A DNA stretch of 64,000 bases from Kastovskya adunca ATA6-11-RM4 (GCA_019359445.1 JAHHHJ010000015.1:1-64000), one strand, 5' to 3'. Numbered from the stretch's first letter, positions 26,971 through 37,632 are shown. Numbers and translations: made by a program. The notes: a model not told the origin generated them from the letters alone.

Positions 26971-27082
26971 TTGCTCTCTACCAGTAACCAACAACTGGAT
27001 TAGTCACTAGTTTATGAGTCTTGACTCGGTGAGTGTTGAGGTTGGGGAGATGAGGAGATGGGGAGCAGGGGAGCAGTGATAA

Positions 27083-27155
27083 CTTCATACCTCATACCTC
27101 ATACCTCATACCTCATACCTCATACTTCATACCTCATACTTCATACTTCATACTT
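27083..27155. repeat. Heptamer STRR CTCATAC/TTCATAC
   Basis: About ten tandem heptamers, mostly CTCATAC, with TTCATAC variants at both ends. They are flanked by GGGGAGA-type purine-rich sequence and several copies of CGACTCAC(C), forming an intergenic repeat patch between the ClC and tldE-like genes. Confidence 0.96.
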
Positions 27156-27203
27156 TCTTGCCCACTCAGGACTCAGGACTCACCGACTCACCGACTCACC
27201 GAC

Positions 27204-28514
27204 TCACCTCCCCGCCGTCACTGATAGCCCTTCCACAATCAACGATGGCGTGTAACACGGGCCGTTCCAATCGGCGTCACTGCCTATAGCAAGGCAGCGT
27301 TTGAGGGCAGAGTAAACGTTACCCGCAACCATTGTGTCTTTCACGCGACCAATAATTTGCCCCTGCTGCACGCGGTAGCCTAGCTCCACGTTAATCGAAA
27401 AATCTCCTTCGATTCCTGCGCCGCCGCCTAATATTTGGTCGATAATCAGTCCCTCATCCAGTTGAGCGATCAAGTCGGAAAGAGATTGCTGTCCGGGATG
27501 GACGAGCAAATTCACCAGTCCGGGGGTAGGATAGCTGCCTAAACTGGGACGAAAACCACTTCCTGTCGAGTCTGTACCGAGCTGACGTCCGGTTGTGCGA
27601 TCGCTATAAAATTGCTGCAATCGTCCTTCGAGAATAAACAAGAGTCGCTTTGTGGGAGTCCCTTCATCATCAAAGGGACAGCTAAATGGGCCCCAATCCG
27701 GTTGCTGAGACAAGGTAATGTTTTCTGAGACGACGGTTTGTCCTAAGCGATCGCTCCAGGGTGAGACCCCCTCCACAACTCGCTTACCATCCAATGCCGC
27801 TTGTACCGTATCCCAGAGCAAATCTGCTGCTTTTGCCGTCAACAAAATCGGCACCCGACCGCTCGGCGGGGCAACATTTTCCTTTGCCCAAGCTAAACGC
27901 TGTAAGATTTGCTGGGCAACTTGTTCCGAGTCCAGCTGATTGCGCTGGGTTTGCCCATCGGAAACACTCAAAAAGTCATCGCCCCGCACCCACTCAGCGG
28001 CAAGAAAGCAGCTCAAGGTTGTATCGGTGTAGTAGCAATCTAGTCCTTGAGAATTGATCAGGCGCGTTGTCTCTTCTTCACATTCCCATTGCCCCGTGCA
28101 TAGTACATCAGGATAAACCTCTCGCACTCTGGCGATCGCCTCTTTCCCCATTTTCACTAGTTCCTCGACAGGCACCACCTCCCCCAGATCGGGATAGTTG
28201 GACGTTCGCCCGTCCGCCAGCTCGACGGTTTCCGGTTCATTGAGCTTTGATAAGGCGATCGCCCGCTCTACCAAATCCTGGGGTTCCACAGGGCCATAAG
28301 CAACTGCTAGTCCTGGACGCCCCTCTCGCCAAACCCGCAACGCTATCCCTTCGGATTGAGTACTTTCTAGCTGTTTGAGTCGGTTAGCTTCAAAAAAAAC
28401 AGGCCGCGATTGCGATCGCGACTGATAGACTTCTGCACTCGTTGCCCCTGACGAAGCCGCCAACTCTAATAGCTGCTGAATCGGTACTGTTTGTGGTAAG
28501 TCGTTAGTACTCAT
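27204..28514 (-). CDS. TldD/PmbA family protein (TldE-like)
   Basis: 436 residues. The sequence follows the PmbA/TldE pattern: an N-terminal AEVYQSRSQSRPVFFEANRL, EGIALRVWREGRPGLAVAYG, and a C-terminal barrel region with LLVHPGQQSLSDLIAQLDEG and GGGAGIEGDFSINVELGYRV. TldD/TldE complexes process peptides such as microcin precursors and CcdA in other bacteria. This member lacks the HExxxH metal site of TldD, so it should be the non-catalytic partner. No tldD is adjacent. It lies 13 bases after the Tab2/Atab2-type gene, probably one transcript. Confidence 0.9.
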   Translation of the reverse strand: MSTNDLPQTVPIQQLLELAASSGATSAEVYQSRSQSRPVFFEANRLKQLESTQSEGIALRVWREGRPGLAVAYGPVEPQDLVERAIALSKLNEPETVELADGRTSNYPDLGEVVPVEELVKMGKEAIARVREVYPDVLCTGQWECEEETTRLINSQGLDCYYTDTTLSCFLAAEWVRGDDFLSVSDGQTQRNQLDSEQVAQQILQRLAWAKENVAPPSGRVPILLTAKAADLLWDTVQAALDGKRVVEGVSPWSDRLGQTVVSENITLSQQPDWGPFSCPFDDEGTPTKRLLFILEGRLQQFYSDRTTGRQLGTDSTGSGFRPSLGSYPTPGLVNLLVHPGQQSLSDLIAQLDEGLIIDQILGGGAGIEGDFSINVELGYRVQQGQIIGRVKDTMVAGNVYSALKRCLAIGSDADWNGPCYTPSLIVEGLSVTAGR

Positions 28515-28527
28515 TAATCCCCAATTC

Positions 28528-29391
28528 CTAGCTCAACTCTTGCAACAGCCAAAATCCGGCAAAGGATTCTGTATTTGGGTTCTCCTGAACAGCGAGAAAA
28601 TGGACATTCTGGGCTTTTTGCTTGGCTTCCTCAAATCCTGTAGCTTCCTTGATGATTTGAGGGTCTTTAATGGGTGCCAGAATCCAGCTATCACTATCCC
28701 CCGTCTCCAGAAGCAATCGGGCTGGAGAACCACTATCAAACTTCACAAACGCCAGCTCTAAACCAGACATCCAGCCTGCCAGAGGAGTCGCTCTCGGAGA
28801 AAAAATCACCACACCAGGAATCCGGGCATCAGGAGCGAGGTCAAACATAGAAATCGGGAAGGCTTCACCAAAATTAATTTCCCACTCGTCCATCTCCTCA
28901 AAAGCAGCGGCTTCTAAGGTGACAAATGCCCACTGCTGACCGATCAAGGCATCCGGTAAACGTTGTGGCGTCTGTGGTTGATAACGAACAAAGGAGGAAG
29001 CCGCCGCCGAGGCTACATACCCTGGCTGCTGGGGATAAAAGTCTTGGATGCGTTGTTCTGTCCACCGATTCAGGGCGTAGGTACGGCGGCTAGCGTAGGC
29101 AGCAATACCCAACTCGTCACAGGCTTTGGTAATCATGTTGCTCATTTGCCGCCGGAAAAAGCGAATTTTTTGGGGCGGCTGGGGGGCTTTAGCGATCGCC
29201 TCCTCCAATACCTCCCGCAACCAAAGTGAATTGACCTGCTGGTTCGGACAAAACCGAGCATACTGAAACAACGAGTCAGTGGACTGCCGCGTGTCCAGAG
29301 GACTTTCACAAATTAAAACTTCCCAAACTTTTTTTTGATTTTCGTCCAAAATCGGACGCGAATAAAAATCTAATTCCCAAACAGTACTCAT
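28528..29391 (-). CDS. Tab2/Atab2-family RNA-binding protein
   Basis: 287 residues with the characteristic start VWELDFYSRPILDENQKKVW and conserved IRFFRRQMSNMITKACDELG and RRTYALNRWTEQR. In chloroplasts the homologues (Tab2, ATAB2) bind RNA and are needed for translation of photosystem mRNAs. Cyanobacterial members are thought to act likewise, which is family knowledge and not shown here. No signal peptide. It starts at ATG 29391 and is followed closely by the tldE-like gene. Confidence 0.92.
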   Translation of the reverse strand: MSTVWELDFYSRPILDENQKKVWEVLICESPLDTRQSTDSLFQYARFCPNQQVNSLWLREVLEEAIAKAPQPPQKIRFFRRQMSNMITKACDELGIAAYASRRTYALNRWTEQRIQDFYPQQPGYVASAAASSFVRYQPQTPQRLPDALIGQQWAFVTLEAAAFEEMDEWEINFGEAFPISMFDLAPDARIPGVVIFSPRATPLAGWMSGLELAFVKFDSGSPARLLLETGDSDSWILAPIKDPQIIKEATGFEEAKQKAQNVHFLAVQENPNTESFAGFWLLQELS

Positions 29392-29586
29392 GCCGCACAG
29401 TTACTTATCTGACCCATCTCTTCACTTTAGAGGTTTTTCGGACTCGAAAGCGATTGAGAAATGAGACTGACGATGGGAAACGGGGATGAGCAGGTGCTCA
29501 GGAGATGGGGAGATGGGGAGCCGGAGGGACTTAGGATCAATCCCAACTGACGAGAAACCCCGACTCACCGAATCTCTTTCCCATCT

Positions 29587-31833
29587 TTAGGGAACTTGAA
29601 TCGGAATCAAGGCATTTTCGGGTATGTAGCTGCGGAAAATACCGTTATCTGCCAAGACGACAACTAGGTGCAAGGGAAAGTCTGGCTCAATGTGTAAATC
29701 TGCCCAGGGGACTGCCACTTCCAGACACTCCTCAAAGGCGACTTGAGCGCGGCTAACACGGGCAGACCATTGGTGATGTTCTGCTGCCTCTTTAAGCCAA
29801 CAGCTTTGAGTCAGCAGGTTAATACCAAGGTGGTGGTGGAACATGTAATTTAAGGGGGATTCGTCGGGTACCTCAGCCAAGGGTGCGGGGCTATTGTGCA
29901 TTGTTCGCTCAGGATAAAACCAGAGTAAATGCAGTTCTCCAGGGATATCTTTGCCCGGTTGCACGCCCGCTTTGAAGTCCAAGCGCAAAAAGAAGTTGAG
30001 GTGATTTACCCCATACCAGAGCCGCTGAACGGCGCTGCTGCGGTGCATTGTCCCCCGTGCGCCGCCGATTTCAATGCGACCTGCCTGATCCCAGTCTTGC
30101 TCATCACCCCAGCCGTTGATGATCGGATGAATGAAGCTTTCCGGTCGATGATCGCCGCGAAGGGCATGAATTTCCACCGCTTGCTTGACGTTGGGAGGAA
30201 CTGGCTCGTTGAGGGCTTGGTAGATTGCAGCGAGGTGTTCCCGGAACAATTGGTCAAACATCGCATCCTGGTTTGAAGAATGACCTTCGCCAAACCACCA
30301 GAACCAGTCTGAGCCTTCCGCCGCATAAAGAGCTTCCCAAACTTCTGGGTTATTTTCTTCCGTTGCTTCTGGGTGATTGGCTAAGGTCTGCCGTGCGGTA
30401 GTTAGCAAATCCCAGGCGCGATTTTTGGCAGGGTCGCCAATCCAAGTGGTGAAGCTGCCATCTACCCAGGAACCGCTGTGCAGTTGCTGGGCGGGGAGGA
30501 TTTCTGTGGGGGGAAACTGTTCGATGAACTCGGAAACGGTGACTAGCTTGATGTTGCTCTCATTGCTGAGAGTCTGATAGAGAGACTTCAGGAAGGGAAT
30601 GCCGTCTTTTTCGTAGTATTCCCAGCAATTTTCCCCATCTAGGGCAATGGTGACTAACCACGGCTGTTCTAGGGAGGAGCCACCGCCGGGTTGACGGTGT
30701 TTCAAGGAACGGGCGATCGCATCTAAGTGTCCCACCAAATCCGTTGCTGCCTGTTTTGGCTCCATCGACCCGTAGGTAAAGCCGATTAAGTCGGACAAGC
30801 GGTGGTCGCGAAAGACAATCGATAACGGCCCATCGGGTGTTTCTAGACGATAGGGACGGTAAATTAATTCCGGTTCTGAGACATTGCCCGCTTCATTGCG
30901 GTGGAAGAAGTGGTTAATGGAATTGCCCAAGACGGCTTCATCTGAGCAAATCCACTCAAATCCCTGTTGGGCAATGTAGGGTAAAATCTCCGGGCTTACA
31001 GATTGCTCGGAAGGCCATAAGCCACGAGGAGCGCAACCAAATCGCTCTTTGTACATCTCTCTCGCTTTGCTCAGGTGCCGGGGAATATCTTCTGACCACT
31101 GGAAGCGTTGCTGGGGTAATGCCATATTGGGCACTGCCCGCTGTCCCGCATTTGTATCTGCTAGCAGGGGCAAAATCGGATGGGTGTAGGGCGAGGTAAT
31201 GACTTCTAGCTGCCCTGCCTCCTGCATTTTTTTGTGCTGCGGGATGATGCGACTGAGGATTTCTTTTTGCTTGGAGAAAATACGTTGGCGATCGCTTAAG
31301 CTGAAATTCTGTCCCTGCTTCAACCACTGCTCAATCTCTGGGTCATCCCAAAACAACGGGTCAATCCATGCCAGATTGTGCCACGCCAGCAAATCGCCGT
31401 AATCTTGGTCTGTCCAATTCTCCAGACACCACACTGCCCCTTTCTCCTGCCGCATGTGGTACAGCTGTGAATAGCGAGGATGGGGGTCGATTAAGGTGTG
31501 ATGATTGGCGTCAAAGAAATGTTCAATAATGAATTCTTGTTGCTGACGAGAGAGCTGATCGCTAGACGTCAAAGCCGCCGCCAAATAGGGGTCTATGGCA
31601 GTGCCAGCAATATAATCTTCCAGTTGCAAAATCAGTGAGGGAACTAAATTCACCGTTTGATGCAACTTAGGATAATCCTCTAGAAGCAATACCAAATCTA
31701 AATAATCTTTCGTACCATGCAGTCGCACCCAAGGCAGACGATACTGACCCGGAGCATCGGTGGTACCCGTGCGGCTTTTGTACAGCGGCTGGTGCTGGTG
31801 CCAGATAAACGCGACGTATAAAGGATAAGACAT
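29587..31833 (-). CDS. Glycoside hydrolase family 57 protein
   Basis: 748 residues from ATG at 31833 (MSYPLYVAFIWHQHQPLYKS); the extension to a TTG at 31860 is less likely. GH57 motifs: HQHQP (motif 1), GLWPSEQSVSPEIL (motif 3, nucleophile Glu) and IALDGENCWEYY (motif 4 region with the acid/base Asp). GH57 enzymes are alpha-amylases, 4-alpha-glucanotransferases, amylopullulanases or branching enzymes. The C-terminal 250 residues contain a beta-rich region (LRLDFKAGVQPGKDIPGELH). A role in glycogen metabolism is inferred. The exact specificity is not decidable. No signal peptide, so cytoplasmic. Confidence 0.9.
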   Translation of the reverse strand: MSYPLYVAFIWHQHQPLYKSRTGTTDAPGQYRLPWVRLHGTKDYLDLVLLLEDYPKLHQTVNLVPSLILQLEDYIAGTAIDPYLAAALTSSDQLSRQQQEFIIEHFFDANHHTLIDPHPRYSQLYHMRQEKGAVWCLENWTDQDYGDLLAWHNLAWIDPLFWDDPEIEQWLKQGQNFSLSDRQRIFSKQKEILSRIIPQHKKMQEAGQLEVITSPYTHPILPLLADTNAGQRAVPNMALPQQRFQWSEDIPRHLSKAREMYKERFGCAPRGLWPSEQSVSPEILPYIAQQGFEWICSDEAVLGNSINHFFHRNEAGNVSEPELIYRPYRLETPDGPLSIVFRDHRLSDLIGFTYGSMEPKQAATDLVGHLDAIARSLKHRQPGGGSSLEQPWLVTIALDGENCWEYYEKDGIPFLKSLYQTLSNESNIKLVTVSEFIEQFPPTEILPAQQLHSGSWVDGSFTTWIGDPAKNRAWDLLTTARQTLANHPEATEENNPEVWEALYAAEGSDWFWWFGEGHSSNQDAMFDQLFREHLAAIYQALNEPVPPNVKQAVEIHALRGDHRPESFIHPIINGWGDEQDWDQAGRIEIGGARGTMHRSSAVQRLWYGVNHLNFFLRLDFKAGVQPGKDIPGELHLLWFYPERTMHNSPAPLAEVPDESPLNYMFHHHLGINLLTQSCWLKEAAEHHQWSARVSRAQVAFEECLEVAVPWADLHIEPDFPLHLVVVLADNGIFRSYIPENALIPIQVP

Positions 31834-32011
31834 AGAAGTGTTTAGGCCAGAGGTGGGCAATTAGGGACTAGGGATGGGGTAGAGCGTGCTGGGTTTTGAG
31901 TAGTCAGGATTTAGTTGAAGGTTGAAAGTAAACAAGTTGAAAGCTACCAACGTGAATATATCCAGCATTTCATCCTTCATACTTGTCTGCCTACCCCACC
32001 GTCCCTAATTT

Positions 32012-32254
32012 CTACATCACTTGCTCGACTTCAACGATTTCTGGGATAAATTCGCGCAAGCGACGCTCAATGCCCATTCTCAGGGTCATGGCTGAACTAG
32101 GGCAAGACCCGCAAGCACCTTGTAAGCGGAGTTTGACCACTGGGCCATCTAAGCCAACGAGTTCAACGTTACCGCCATCAGCCATCAGGTAAGGACGCAA
32201 TTCATCCAAAACCGTTTCGACGTTTTCAGGAGTGAGTGCCAATGTTTGAGACAT
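32012..32254 (-). CDS. nfu: Nfu-type iron-sulfur scaffold/carrier (NifU C-terminal domain)
   Basis: 80 residues: a single NifU C-terminal domain with [20 protein letters not shown] and the cluster-binding CGSCP motif (CxxC), then [18 protein letters not shown]. Stand-alone Nfu proteins of cyanobacteria carry 4Fe-4S clusters to photosystem I and other targets. Dimerisation through the CxxC is expected. It starts at ATG 32254. It stands alone between the GH57 and DUF3386 genes on the same strand. Confidence 0.96.
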   Translation of the reverse strand: MSQTLALTPENVETVLDELRPYLMADGGNVELVGLDGPVVKLRLQGACGSCPSSAMTLRMGIERRLREFIPEIVEVEQVM

Positions 32255-32440
32255 AATCTACCTTTTGTGATTGTTTACTTGCAATTTTCGCTCTGTGTTT
32301 ATCCTAACTTTCCTCAACAGAGCTACAGAAATCGGCTACTCGCCATCAATGAGGATCGATATCCGAACGGCACTAGTTACTTGGTTTAGCGATCGCACTA
32401 TTATTGATGGCTGAGTGACCGAGCCTTGAGGATAAAAACG

Positions 32441-33094
32441 CTAGACTGTAGCGGGTTCTAAGAGCTTGATGTTGGAGAAATTGAACTCCGTGCTGGTTTT
32501 GTCGTCGCCTTTGATGGAGTGAACGACTTGACGCGTCATCACGTAGTAGTTGCCGACTTTTTCAAATGTCTCCTCGAAGTCTTGTTTGCCAGTGACATCG
32601 CCTGTCTTGGCGTTGCGGAAAACAGCGTTGTAGGCTGATGAAACATAGCCTTCTCCAGTGTCGAGACTTTCTTTTGTGTTGATGGTGAATGCCATCGGTC
32701 CCATGACACGGCTGACTTGACTAATTTCTTTGCCTCGGACTTTGTAGTTAGATCCCATGGAATCGCCTTTTACCAGAATCTCCACCGCACCTGTGGGGTC
32801 TTCTTCCCCCAGGCTAAAGGCGCTTTTGCCATGAGCCTTTTCAAAGGATGAGCGCTTGCGGTGAGTGACAATATCACGCATCTGGTTGTAGACGCTTTCT
32901 TGTACCTTTTCGTCTTCGATTCCGGTGACCTCTACAGTGAGATCGCGATTGATTTGAACTTTACCGCTGTAAACTTCGTCATTTTGCTTGACTTCAACAT
33001 CAGCACTGTAGCCAGGGAAGTTTTCGTTCCATGTGTAGCGGTTTTCGTAGGCAGCCTGAAACATTTCCCGCGCTTTGGTTTGCTCTGTCGTCAT
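32441..33094 (-). CDS. DUF3386 family protein
   Basis: 217 residues (MTTEQTKAREMFQAAYENRY...). The beta-rich pattern with FPGYSADVEVKQNDEVYSGK, RDIVTHRKRSSFEKAHGK and the C-terminal NYYVMTRQVVHSIKGDDKTS is that of DUF3386, found in cyanobacteria and plants. Function unknown. No signal peptide or membrane segment. The upstream region carries two HIP1 octamers but no identifiable operator. Confidence 0.85.
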   Translation of the reverse strand: MTTEQTKAREMFQAAYENRYTWNENFPGYSADVEVKQNDEVYSGKVQINRDLTVEVTGIEDEKVQESVYNQMRDIVTHRKRSSFEKAHGKSAFSLGEEDPTGAVEILVKGDSMGSNYKVRGKEISQVSRVMGPMAFTINTKESLDTGEGYVSSAYNAVFRNAKTGDVTGKQDFEETFEKVGNYYVMTRQVVHSIKGDDKTSTEFNFSNIKLLEPATV

Positions 33095-33325
33095 AGAACT
33101 TTACTTGAATTAACTTTTTATATTGTAGAAATTGTTACTGACTGCGTTGAGTCAGCGCGATCGCATTTTTGTAATCAATCTCGACTGAGCCTTCGGGTAA
33201 AGGCGTCTCGCGTTCCCATGCAAAAGTATACTGGCTTGGAAACGCGATCGCTCAAGCCAAAGAAAAAGTTAATTTTTGCTTTCATCCCCGCAAAGGGCTT
33301 CCTCAGCGCCACACCTCGTTAGAAG

Positions 33326-35077
33326 CTATTCCATCCCTAAATTAAGCAGCTCAATGCCTTCTGATTCTGATGTTTGCGAAGAAATCATCACGGGTTCTTG
33401 ATACAACGGAATGGTGAAGGTGACTGTTGAACCTAGTCCTTCCCCCATGCTGTAAAAATTGACCACGCCTCCCATGCTTTCAACGAGTTTCTGGGAAATC
33501 GTCAGTCCTAAGCCTGTTCCTCCGTACTGGCGAGTGCGTTCCCCATCAACTTGACTAAAAGATTGGAAAAGCTTGTCTTGCTTGTCGAGAGAGACCCCAA
33601 TTCCTGTATCAGCAACGCGCACTTTCACCACGCCAGGAAGTTTGTGGTTTTTCAGCGTCACCTTTTTCTTCACAATTTCCGTGCTGACTGTCACGCCGCC
33701 TTCGTGGGTAAATTTGATCGCATTGCCTACCAAATTCAGTAGCACTTGCAACAATCGTTGGTAGTTGCCAAATAAAATCACATTATCGTGGGTGGGAGGT
33801 AGCTCGATATTAAGGCTCAGTTTCTTTTCCTGTGCCTGATTATTTGTAAACTTCTCAACAGCATGCATCAGTTCGTTGAGCTGGACAGGGCTTAAATCCA
33901 GCTCCATTTTCCCGGCTTCGATTTTGGCAATGTCGAGGATATCGTTGATGATATCGAGGAGGTGGAGAGCCGAGCGGTGAGCGTCATCAATGAACTCACT
34001 TTGTTCCTCTGGGCTGTCTACCAATCCATCGATGATTAACTTCAGGCTACAAATAATGCCATTGAGGGGCGTCCGGAGTTCGTGAGTTGTATTAGCGAGA
34101 AATTGACTTTTCAGCCGAGAGGCTTCTTCTGCTTGCGCCCTAGCTGCTTCTAGCTCTTTATAGAGGGTGCCGTGAGCGATCGCCGTACCCACTTGATCGG
34201 CTAATTCCCGCACGAGTTCAATTTCTGCAACAGTCCAGTGACGGCGGCGATCGCATTGTTGCAAGCTAATCAAACCATTGGGTTTGTCTTTATAGGAAGT
34301 TGAAACCACTAAGACTGATTGTTCTTCAAATGTCGTCGGAGTGATTTGCTCGACAACTACGGGTTCTTCGCTATCGATTGCCTGTCTTAGGTGCGGCTCT
34401 AGGGCGAGTTTCAGCCGTTGACCTAACATTGAGCTAAAGGGTTTCTGGCAGTACTCTGCTTCTACATTAATCGTCTGCTGCTCTGGTTTGTAGGAGCAAA
34501 TAATACAGCGACTAACCGCGAGAGCTTCGCCTAAACTCGTGACGGTACGTTGCCAAATTGTGTCGAGATCAAGGGTACGACGAATGCTGCGGGAAATTTG
34601 GGTTTGGAGGTTTTTGTAGGGATCAGCAAGCGGTGGCAAAATTGGCTCCATCACCGTTGAAGCTAGCGCCTGGGGCAATAGATACCCCATCACGAGTACG
34701 GTAGTGGCGTTACCCTCCCTTGGCAAAATGGGGCTAATGACTAACTCCACTGGAAAATGTTGGTCAGCATAGCAAAAGGAGTAGACGCCACGTTCTGGAG
34801 TTCGTCGTTCTAAAACTCTTTGGATTTGTGCCTGATAGCAGTCTAGAGCCACGGGGTGAAAGGTCTCCTTTAAGGGTACTTTTACCACCTTCTCTAGACT
34901 CAAGTCATAGCGTTCAGCATTTTGCCAGTAAAACGAGAGATACTGACCTGACGCATCTTGAGTAAATACCAGTTCTGAACCTAGATCCTGCAAAAAGCTA
35001 ACGTTGCCTTGTGCAGTTGCAGATTCCATAGGGTTATACCAATATTGAGGACTTTGAGAGTTAGCAGAAGCAATCAT
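33326..35077 (-). CDS. Sensor histidine kinase with PAS-like and GAF domains
   Basis: 583 residues, soluble. The N-terminal PAS-like region (LVFTQDASGQYLSFYWQNAE) leads to a GAF domain (about 165-305; DLDTIWQRTVTSLGEALAVS), a short coiled coil, HisKA with the phospho-acceptor His in TTHELRTPLNG (about residue 340), and HATPase_c (LVNLVGNAIKFTHEGG, VADTGIGVS, YGGTGLGLTISQKLVESMGG). There is no receiver domain and no response regulator adjacent, so the partner is elsewhere. The GAF lacks an obvious chromophore Cys motif, so a bilin ligand is unlikely but not excluded. Confidence 0.93.
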   Translation of the reverse strand: MIASANSQSPQYWYNPMESATAQGNVSFLQDLGSELVFTQDASGQYLSFYWQNAERYDLSLEKVVKVPLKETFHPVALDCYQAQIQRVLERRTPERGVYSFCYADQHFPVELVISPILPREGNATTVLVMGYLLPQALASTVMEPILPPLADPYKNLQTQISRSIRRTLDLDTIWQRTVTSLGEALAVSRCIICSYKPEQQTINVEAEYCQKPFSSMLGQRLKLALEPHLRQAIDSEEPVVVEQITPTTFEEQSVLVVSTSYKDKPNGLISLQQCDRRRHWTVAEIELVRELADQVGTAIAHGTLYKELEAARAQAEEASRLKSQFLANTTHELRTPLNGIICSLKLIIDGLVDSPEEQSEFIDDAHRSALHLLDIINDILDIAKIEAGKMELDLSPVQLNELMHAVEKFTNNQAQEKKLSLNIELPPTHDNVILFGNYQRLLQVLLNLVGNAIKFTHEGGVTVSTEIVKKKVTLKNHKLPGVVKVRVADTGIGVSLDKQDKLFQSFSQVDGERTRQYGGTGLGLTISQKLVESMGGVVNFYSMGEGLGSTVTFTIPLYQEPVMISSQTSESEGIELLNLGME

Positions 35078-35195
35078 TAGCAGGAACTTGGGAACTGCAA
35101 GTTACGAAATTAAGATGTAGCGAACCCCTGTAGATGCAATCAACTGTGGCTCAAAGCCTCAGTACCGATTTTTTGGCAAAATGCCTGAGCCTGAT

Positions 35196-35426
35196 TTAAT
35201 CATTCCATTCCCCACGGGGCGGCACCGGAGGATTGCGCTCTAAGGTACGAGCTAGCTCGTCATCTCGTTGACGTTCCCCTCTCAGCCACTGCCGAATTGC
35301 TGTTTCAATGACCTTACTAGGGTCGTTCGTCAGGTGCTTAATTTGGTCTACAAGTTCGACGTCTATATGAATGGAAATTTCTTCTTTATCAGGGGAATGT
35401 TCGCGGTGTAAGGCATGCTCATTCAT
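35196..35426 (-). CDS. Small RHH-type antitoxin-like protein (orphan)
   Basis: 76 residues. The core EISIHIDVELVDQIKHLTND then VIETAIRQWLRGE fits a ribbon-helix-helix (CopG/CcdA-like) fold: a beta strand followed by two helices. The C-terminal tail NPPVPPRGEWND is Pro-rich. No toxin-like frame sits next to it (35078-35195 shows none), so it is either an orphan antitoxin or a small transcriptional regulator. Confidence 0.7.
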   Translation of the reverse strand: MNEHALHREHSPDKEEISIHIDVELVDQIKHLTNDPSKVIETAIRQWLRGERQRDDELARTLERNPPVPPRGEWND

Positions 35427-35756
35427 GTTTACTCAGGGGAGTTTCTTTTAAATGCATTTTACGATAACTATTTAAGTTACTCAGTCAATAGCACTTGTCT
35501 CCACTAAAGAGCCACTTTATTTAAGCTTCTCTGGCTTAAGATAGCAAAAGCAATCTTGTCTGTTGGCGCGGTCTCGGCTGGCTAAGACTGTCTAGAAGCG
35601 GGAGACTGGGAAACCAAGGCTTCACTTGAGAGTGGCAAAGGCACTGAATCCTGTCGAGCTTGTTATAACATCCACAGGAATTGCGGAAACATTAAAATAC
35701 ATTAAGTGCTACTGACTCTTTGGTTGCTGGTTCTTTTTTGTGACCTGTGAATAACT
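35427..35756. other. Gene-free leader region upstream of lepA
   Basis: 330 bases between two oppositely facing genes. I see no coding frame, repeat array or clear hairpin. The promoters of the antitoxin-like gene and lepA must lie here. The GC-richer block near 35570-35680 could belong to a small RNA or long lepA leader, but no known family is recognised. Confidence 0.5.
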
Positions 35757-37568
35757 ATGACTGACGTTCCCGTCTCGCGCATCCGCAATTTCTCGATCAT
35801 TGCTCATATCGATCATGGAAAATCCACTCTAGCAGACCGCTTGCTACAGACCACGGGCACGGTGGACGATCGGCAGATGAAAGAACAGTTCCTGGACAAC
35901 ATGGATTTAGAGCGGGAGCGAGGTATTACCATCAAGTTGCAAGCGGCACGGATGAACTATACTGCCCGTGACGGTGAGCAGTACGTCCTCAATCTGATTG
36001 ATACACCGGGGCATGTGGACTTTTCCTATGAGGTGTCGCGATCGCTAGTGGCTTGTGAGGGGGCATTATTAGTTGTCGATGCCTCTCAGGGAGTGGAAGC
36101 CCAGACATTAGCAAATGTTTACTTAGCCCTAGAAAATAACCTAGAAATTATCCCCGTCCTCAATAAAATTGACTTGCCAGGAGCCGAACCGGAACGGGTA
36201 ATCAACGAAATTGAGGAAATTATCGGGCTTGACTGTAGCGGGGCGATTAGGGCATCGGCAAAAGAAGGAATTGGGATTCCCGAAATTTTAGAGTCTATTG
36301 TACATTTGGTGCCCCCGCCAAAAGACACAGTAGATCAGCGGTTGCGGGCGTTGATTTTTGACAGTTACTATGACCCCTATCGGGGAGTGATTGTCTATTT
36401 TCGAGTCATGGATGGTACGGTCAAAAAAGGCGATCGCGTCCGCTTGATGGCATCGAAGAAAGAGTACGAAATTGACGAGTTGGGCATCCTTTCCCCTACA
36501 CAAGTTCAGGTTGAAGAACTTCACGCTGGGGAAGTCGGTTACTTTGCGGCTGCCATTAAAGCTGTCGAAGACGCCCGTGTTGGTGACACGATTACCCTCG
36601 CCGCCACTCCGGCTGAAACCGCTCTACCGGGTTACACCGAAGCCAAACCGATGGTGTTCTGTGGCTTGTTCCCGATAGATGCCGCTCAGTACGAAGACTT
36701 GCGGGATGCCCTAGAAAAGCTCAAACTCAATGACGCTTCCTTGAACTACGAACCGGAAACCTCTAGTGCGATGGGCTTCGGCTTTCGCTGCGGCTTCTTG
36801 GGATTGCTGCACATGGAGATCGTCCAAGAACGCTTAGAACGAGAGTACAACCTGGACTTGATCACTACCGCCCCTTCTGTGGTGTACCGCGTCACTACGA
36901 ACAAGGGTGAAGTCTTGAATATTGATAATCCCAGCACCTTACCTTCACCGCAGGAACGGGAGAAAATTGAAGAACCCTACGTCAAAGTAGAGATGATTAC
37001 ACCGGAAGATTACGTTGGCACGTTGATGGAACTGTGTCAATCTCGGCGGGGCGTTTTCAAGGATATGAAATATCTCACTCTAGGGCGAACAACTTTAGTT
37101 TATGAGTTGCCCTTAGCGGAAATCGTGACCGACTTTTTCGATCAACTTAAGTCTCGTTCTCGCGGCTACGCCAGTATGGAGTATCAGATCATCGGCTACC
37201 AGGAGAACTTTTTGGTGAGGCTGGATATTTTGATTAATGGCGATGCGGTTGATTCTTTGGCAATGATTGTCCACCGCGACAAGGCGTACAATGTCGGTCG
37301 GGCGATGGTGGAAAAACTTAAGGAACTGATTCCTCGCCACCAATTTAAAATTCCTCTCCAAGCTTCTATCGGTAGTCGCGTTGTCGCTAGTGAACAGATT
37401 CCTGCCCTACGCAAGGATGTGCTGGCGAAGTGCTACGGCGGTGATATTTCCCGGAAGAAAAAGCTGCTCCAAAAGCAAGCCAAGGGTAAAAAGCGCATGA
37501 AAGCCGTGGGTACGGTGGATGTCCCCCAAGAAGCGTTTATGGCAGTGCTGCGCTTGGAATCGCCATAA
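35757..37568 (+). CDS. lepA: Elongation factor 4 (LepA)
   Basis: Ribosomal back-translocase GTPase. 603 residues, the usual length. G motifs: [17 protein letters not shown] (G1), [11 protein letters not shown] (G2), [12 protein letters not shown] (G3), NKIDLPGA (G4). EF-G-like domains follow, then the LepA-specific C-terminal domain ending [18 protein letters not shown], after the basic KRMKAVG segment. It starts at ATG 35757. Monocistronic in this window. Confidence 0.98.
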   Translation: MTDVPVSRIRNFSIIAHIDHGKSTLADRLLQTTGTVDDRQMKEQFLDNMDLERERGITIKLQAARMNYTARDGEQYVLNLIDTPGHVDFSYEVSRSLVACEGALLVVDASQGVEAQTLANVYLALENNLEIIPVLNKIDLPGAEPERVINEIEEIIGLDCSGAIRASAKEGIGIPEILESIVHLVPPPKDTVDQRLRALIFDSYYDPYRGVIVYFRVMDGTVKKGDRVRLMASKKEYEIDELGILSPTQVQVEELHAGEVGYFAAAIKAVEDARVGDTITLAATPAETALPGYTEAKPMVFCGLFPIDAAQYEDLRDALEKLKLNDASLNYEPETSSAMGFGFRCGFLGLLHMEIVQERLEREYNLDLITTAPSVVYRVTTNKGEVLNIDNPSTLPSPQEREKIEEPYVKVEMITPEDYVGTLMELCQSRRGVFKDMKYLTLGRTTLVYELPLAEIVTDFFDQLKSRSRGYASMEYQIIGYQENFLVRLDILINGDAVDSLAMIVHRDKAYNVGRAMVEKLKELIPRHQFKIPLQASIGSRVVASEQIPALRKDVLAKCYGGDISRKKKLLQKQAKGKKRMKAVGTVDVPQEAFMAVLRLESP

Positions 37569-37602
37569 AATAAAGGGGGCTGCCAAAAATCCATTTTTTT
37601 CT

Positions 37603-37632
37603 CTAGGGGTACGGCAGGTTGGTACCCCCTAG
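37603..37632 (+). other. Hairpin downstream of lepA
   Basis: CTAGGGGTAC and GTACCCCCTAG pair (one bulged C) 35 bases after the lepA stop. The following TGCTTTATTTA is only weakly T-rich, so this is a possible terminator. The remainder of 37633-37919 shows no gene or repeat that I can support. Confidence 0.45.

Noticed and set aside
35570-35680. Possible small RNA upstream of lepA
   Set aside because: No recognisable family, no clear terminator hairpin; only a GC-richer patch.
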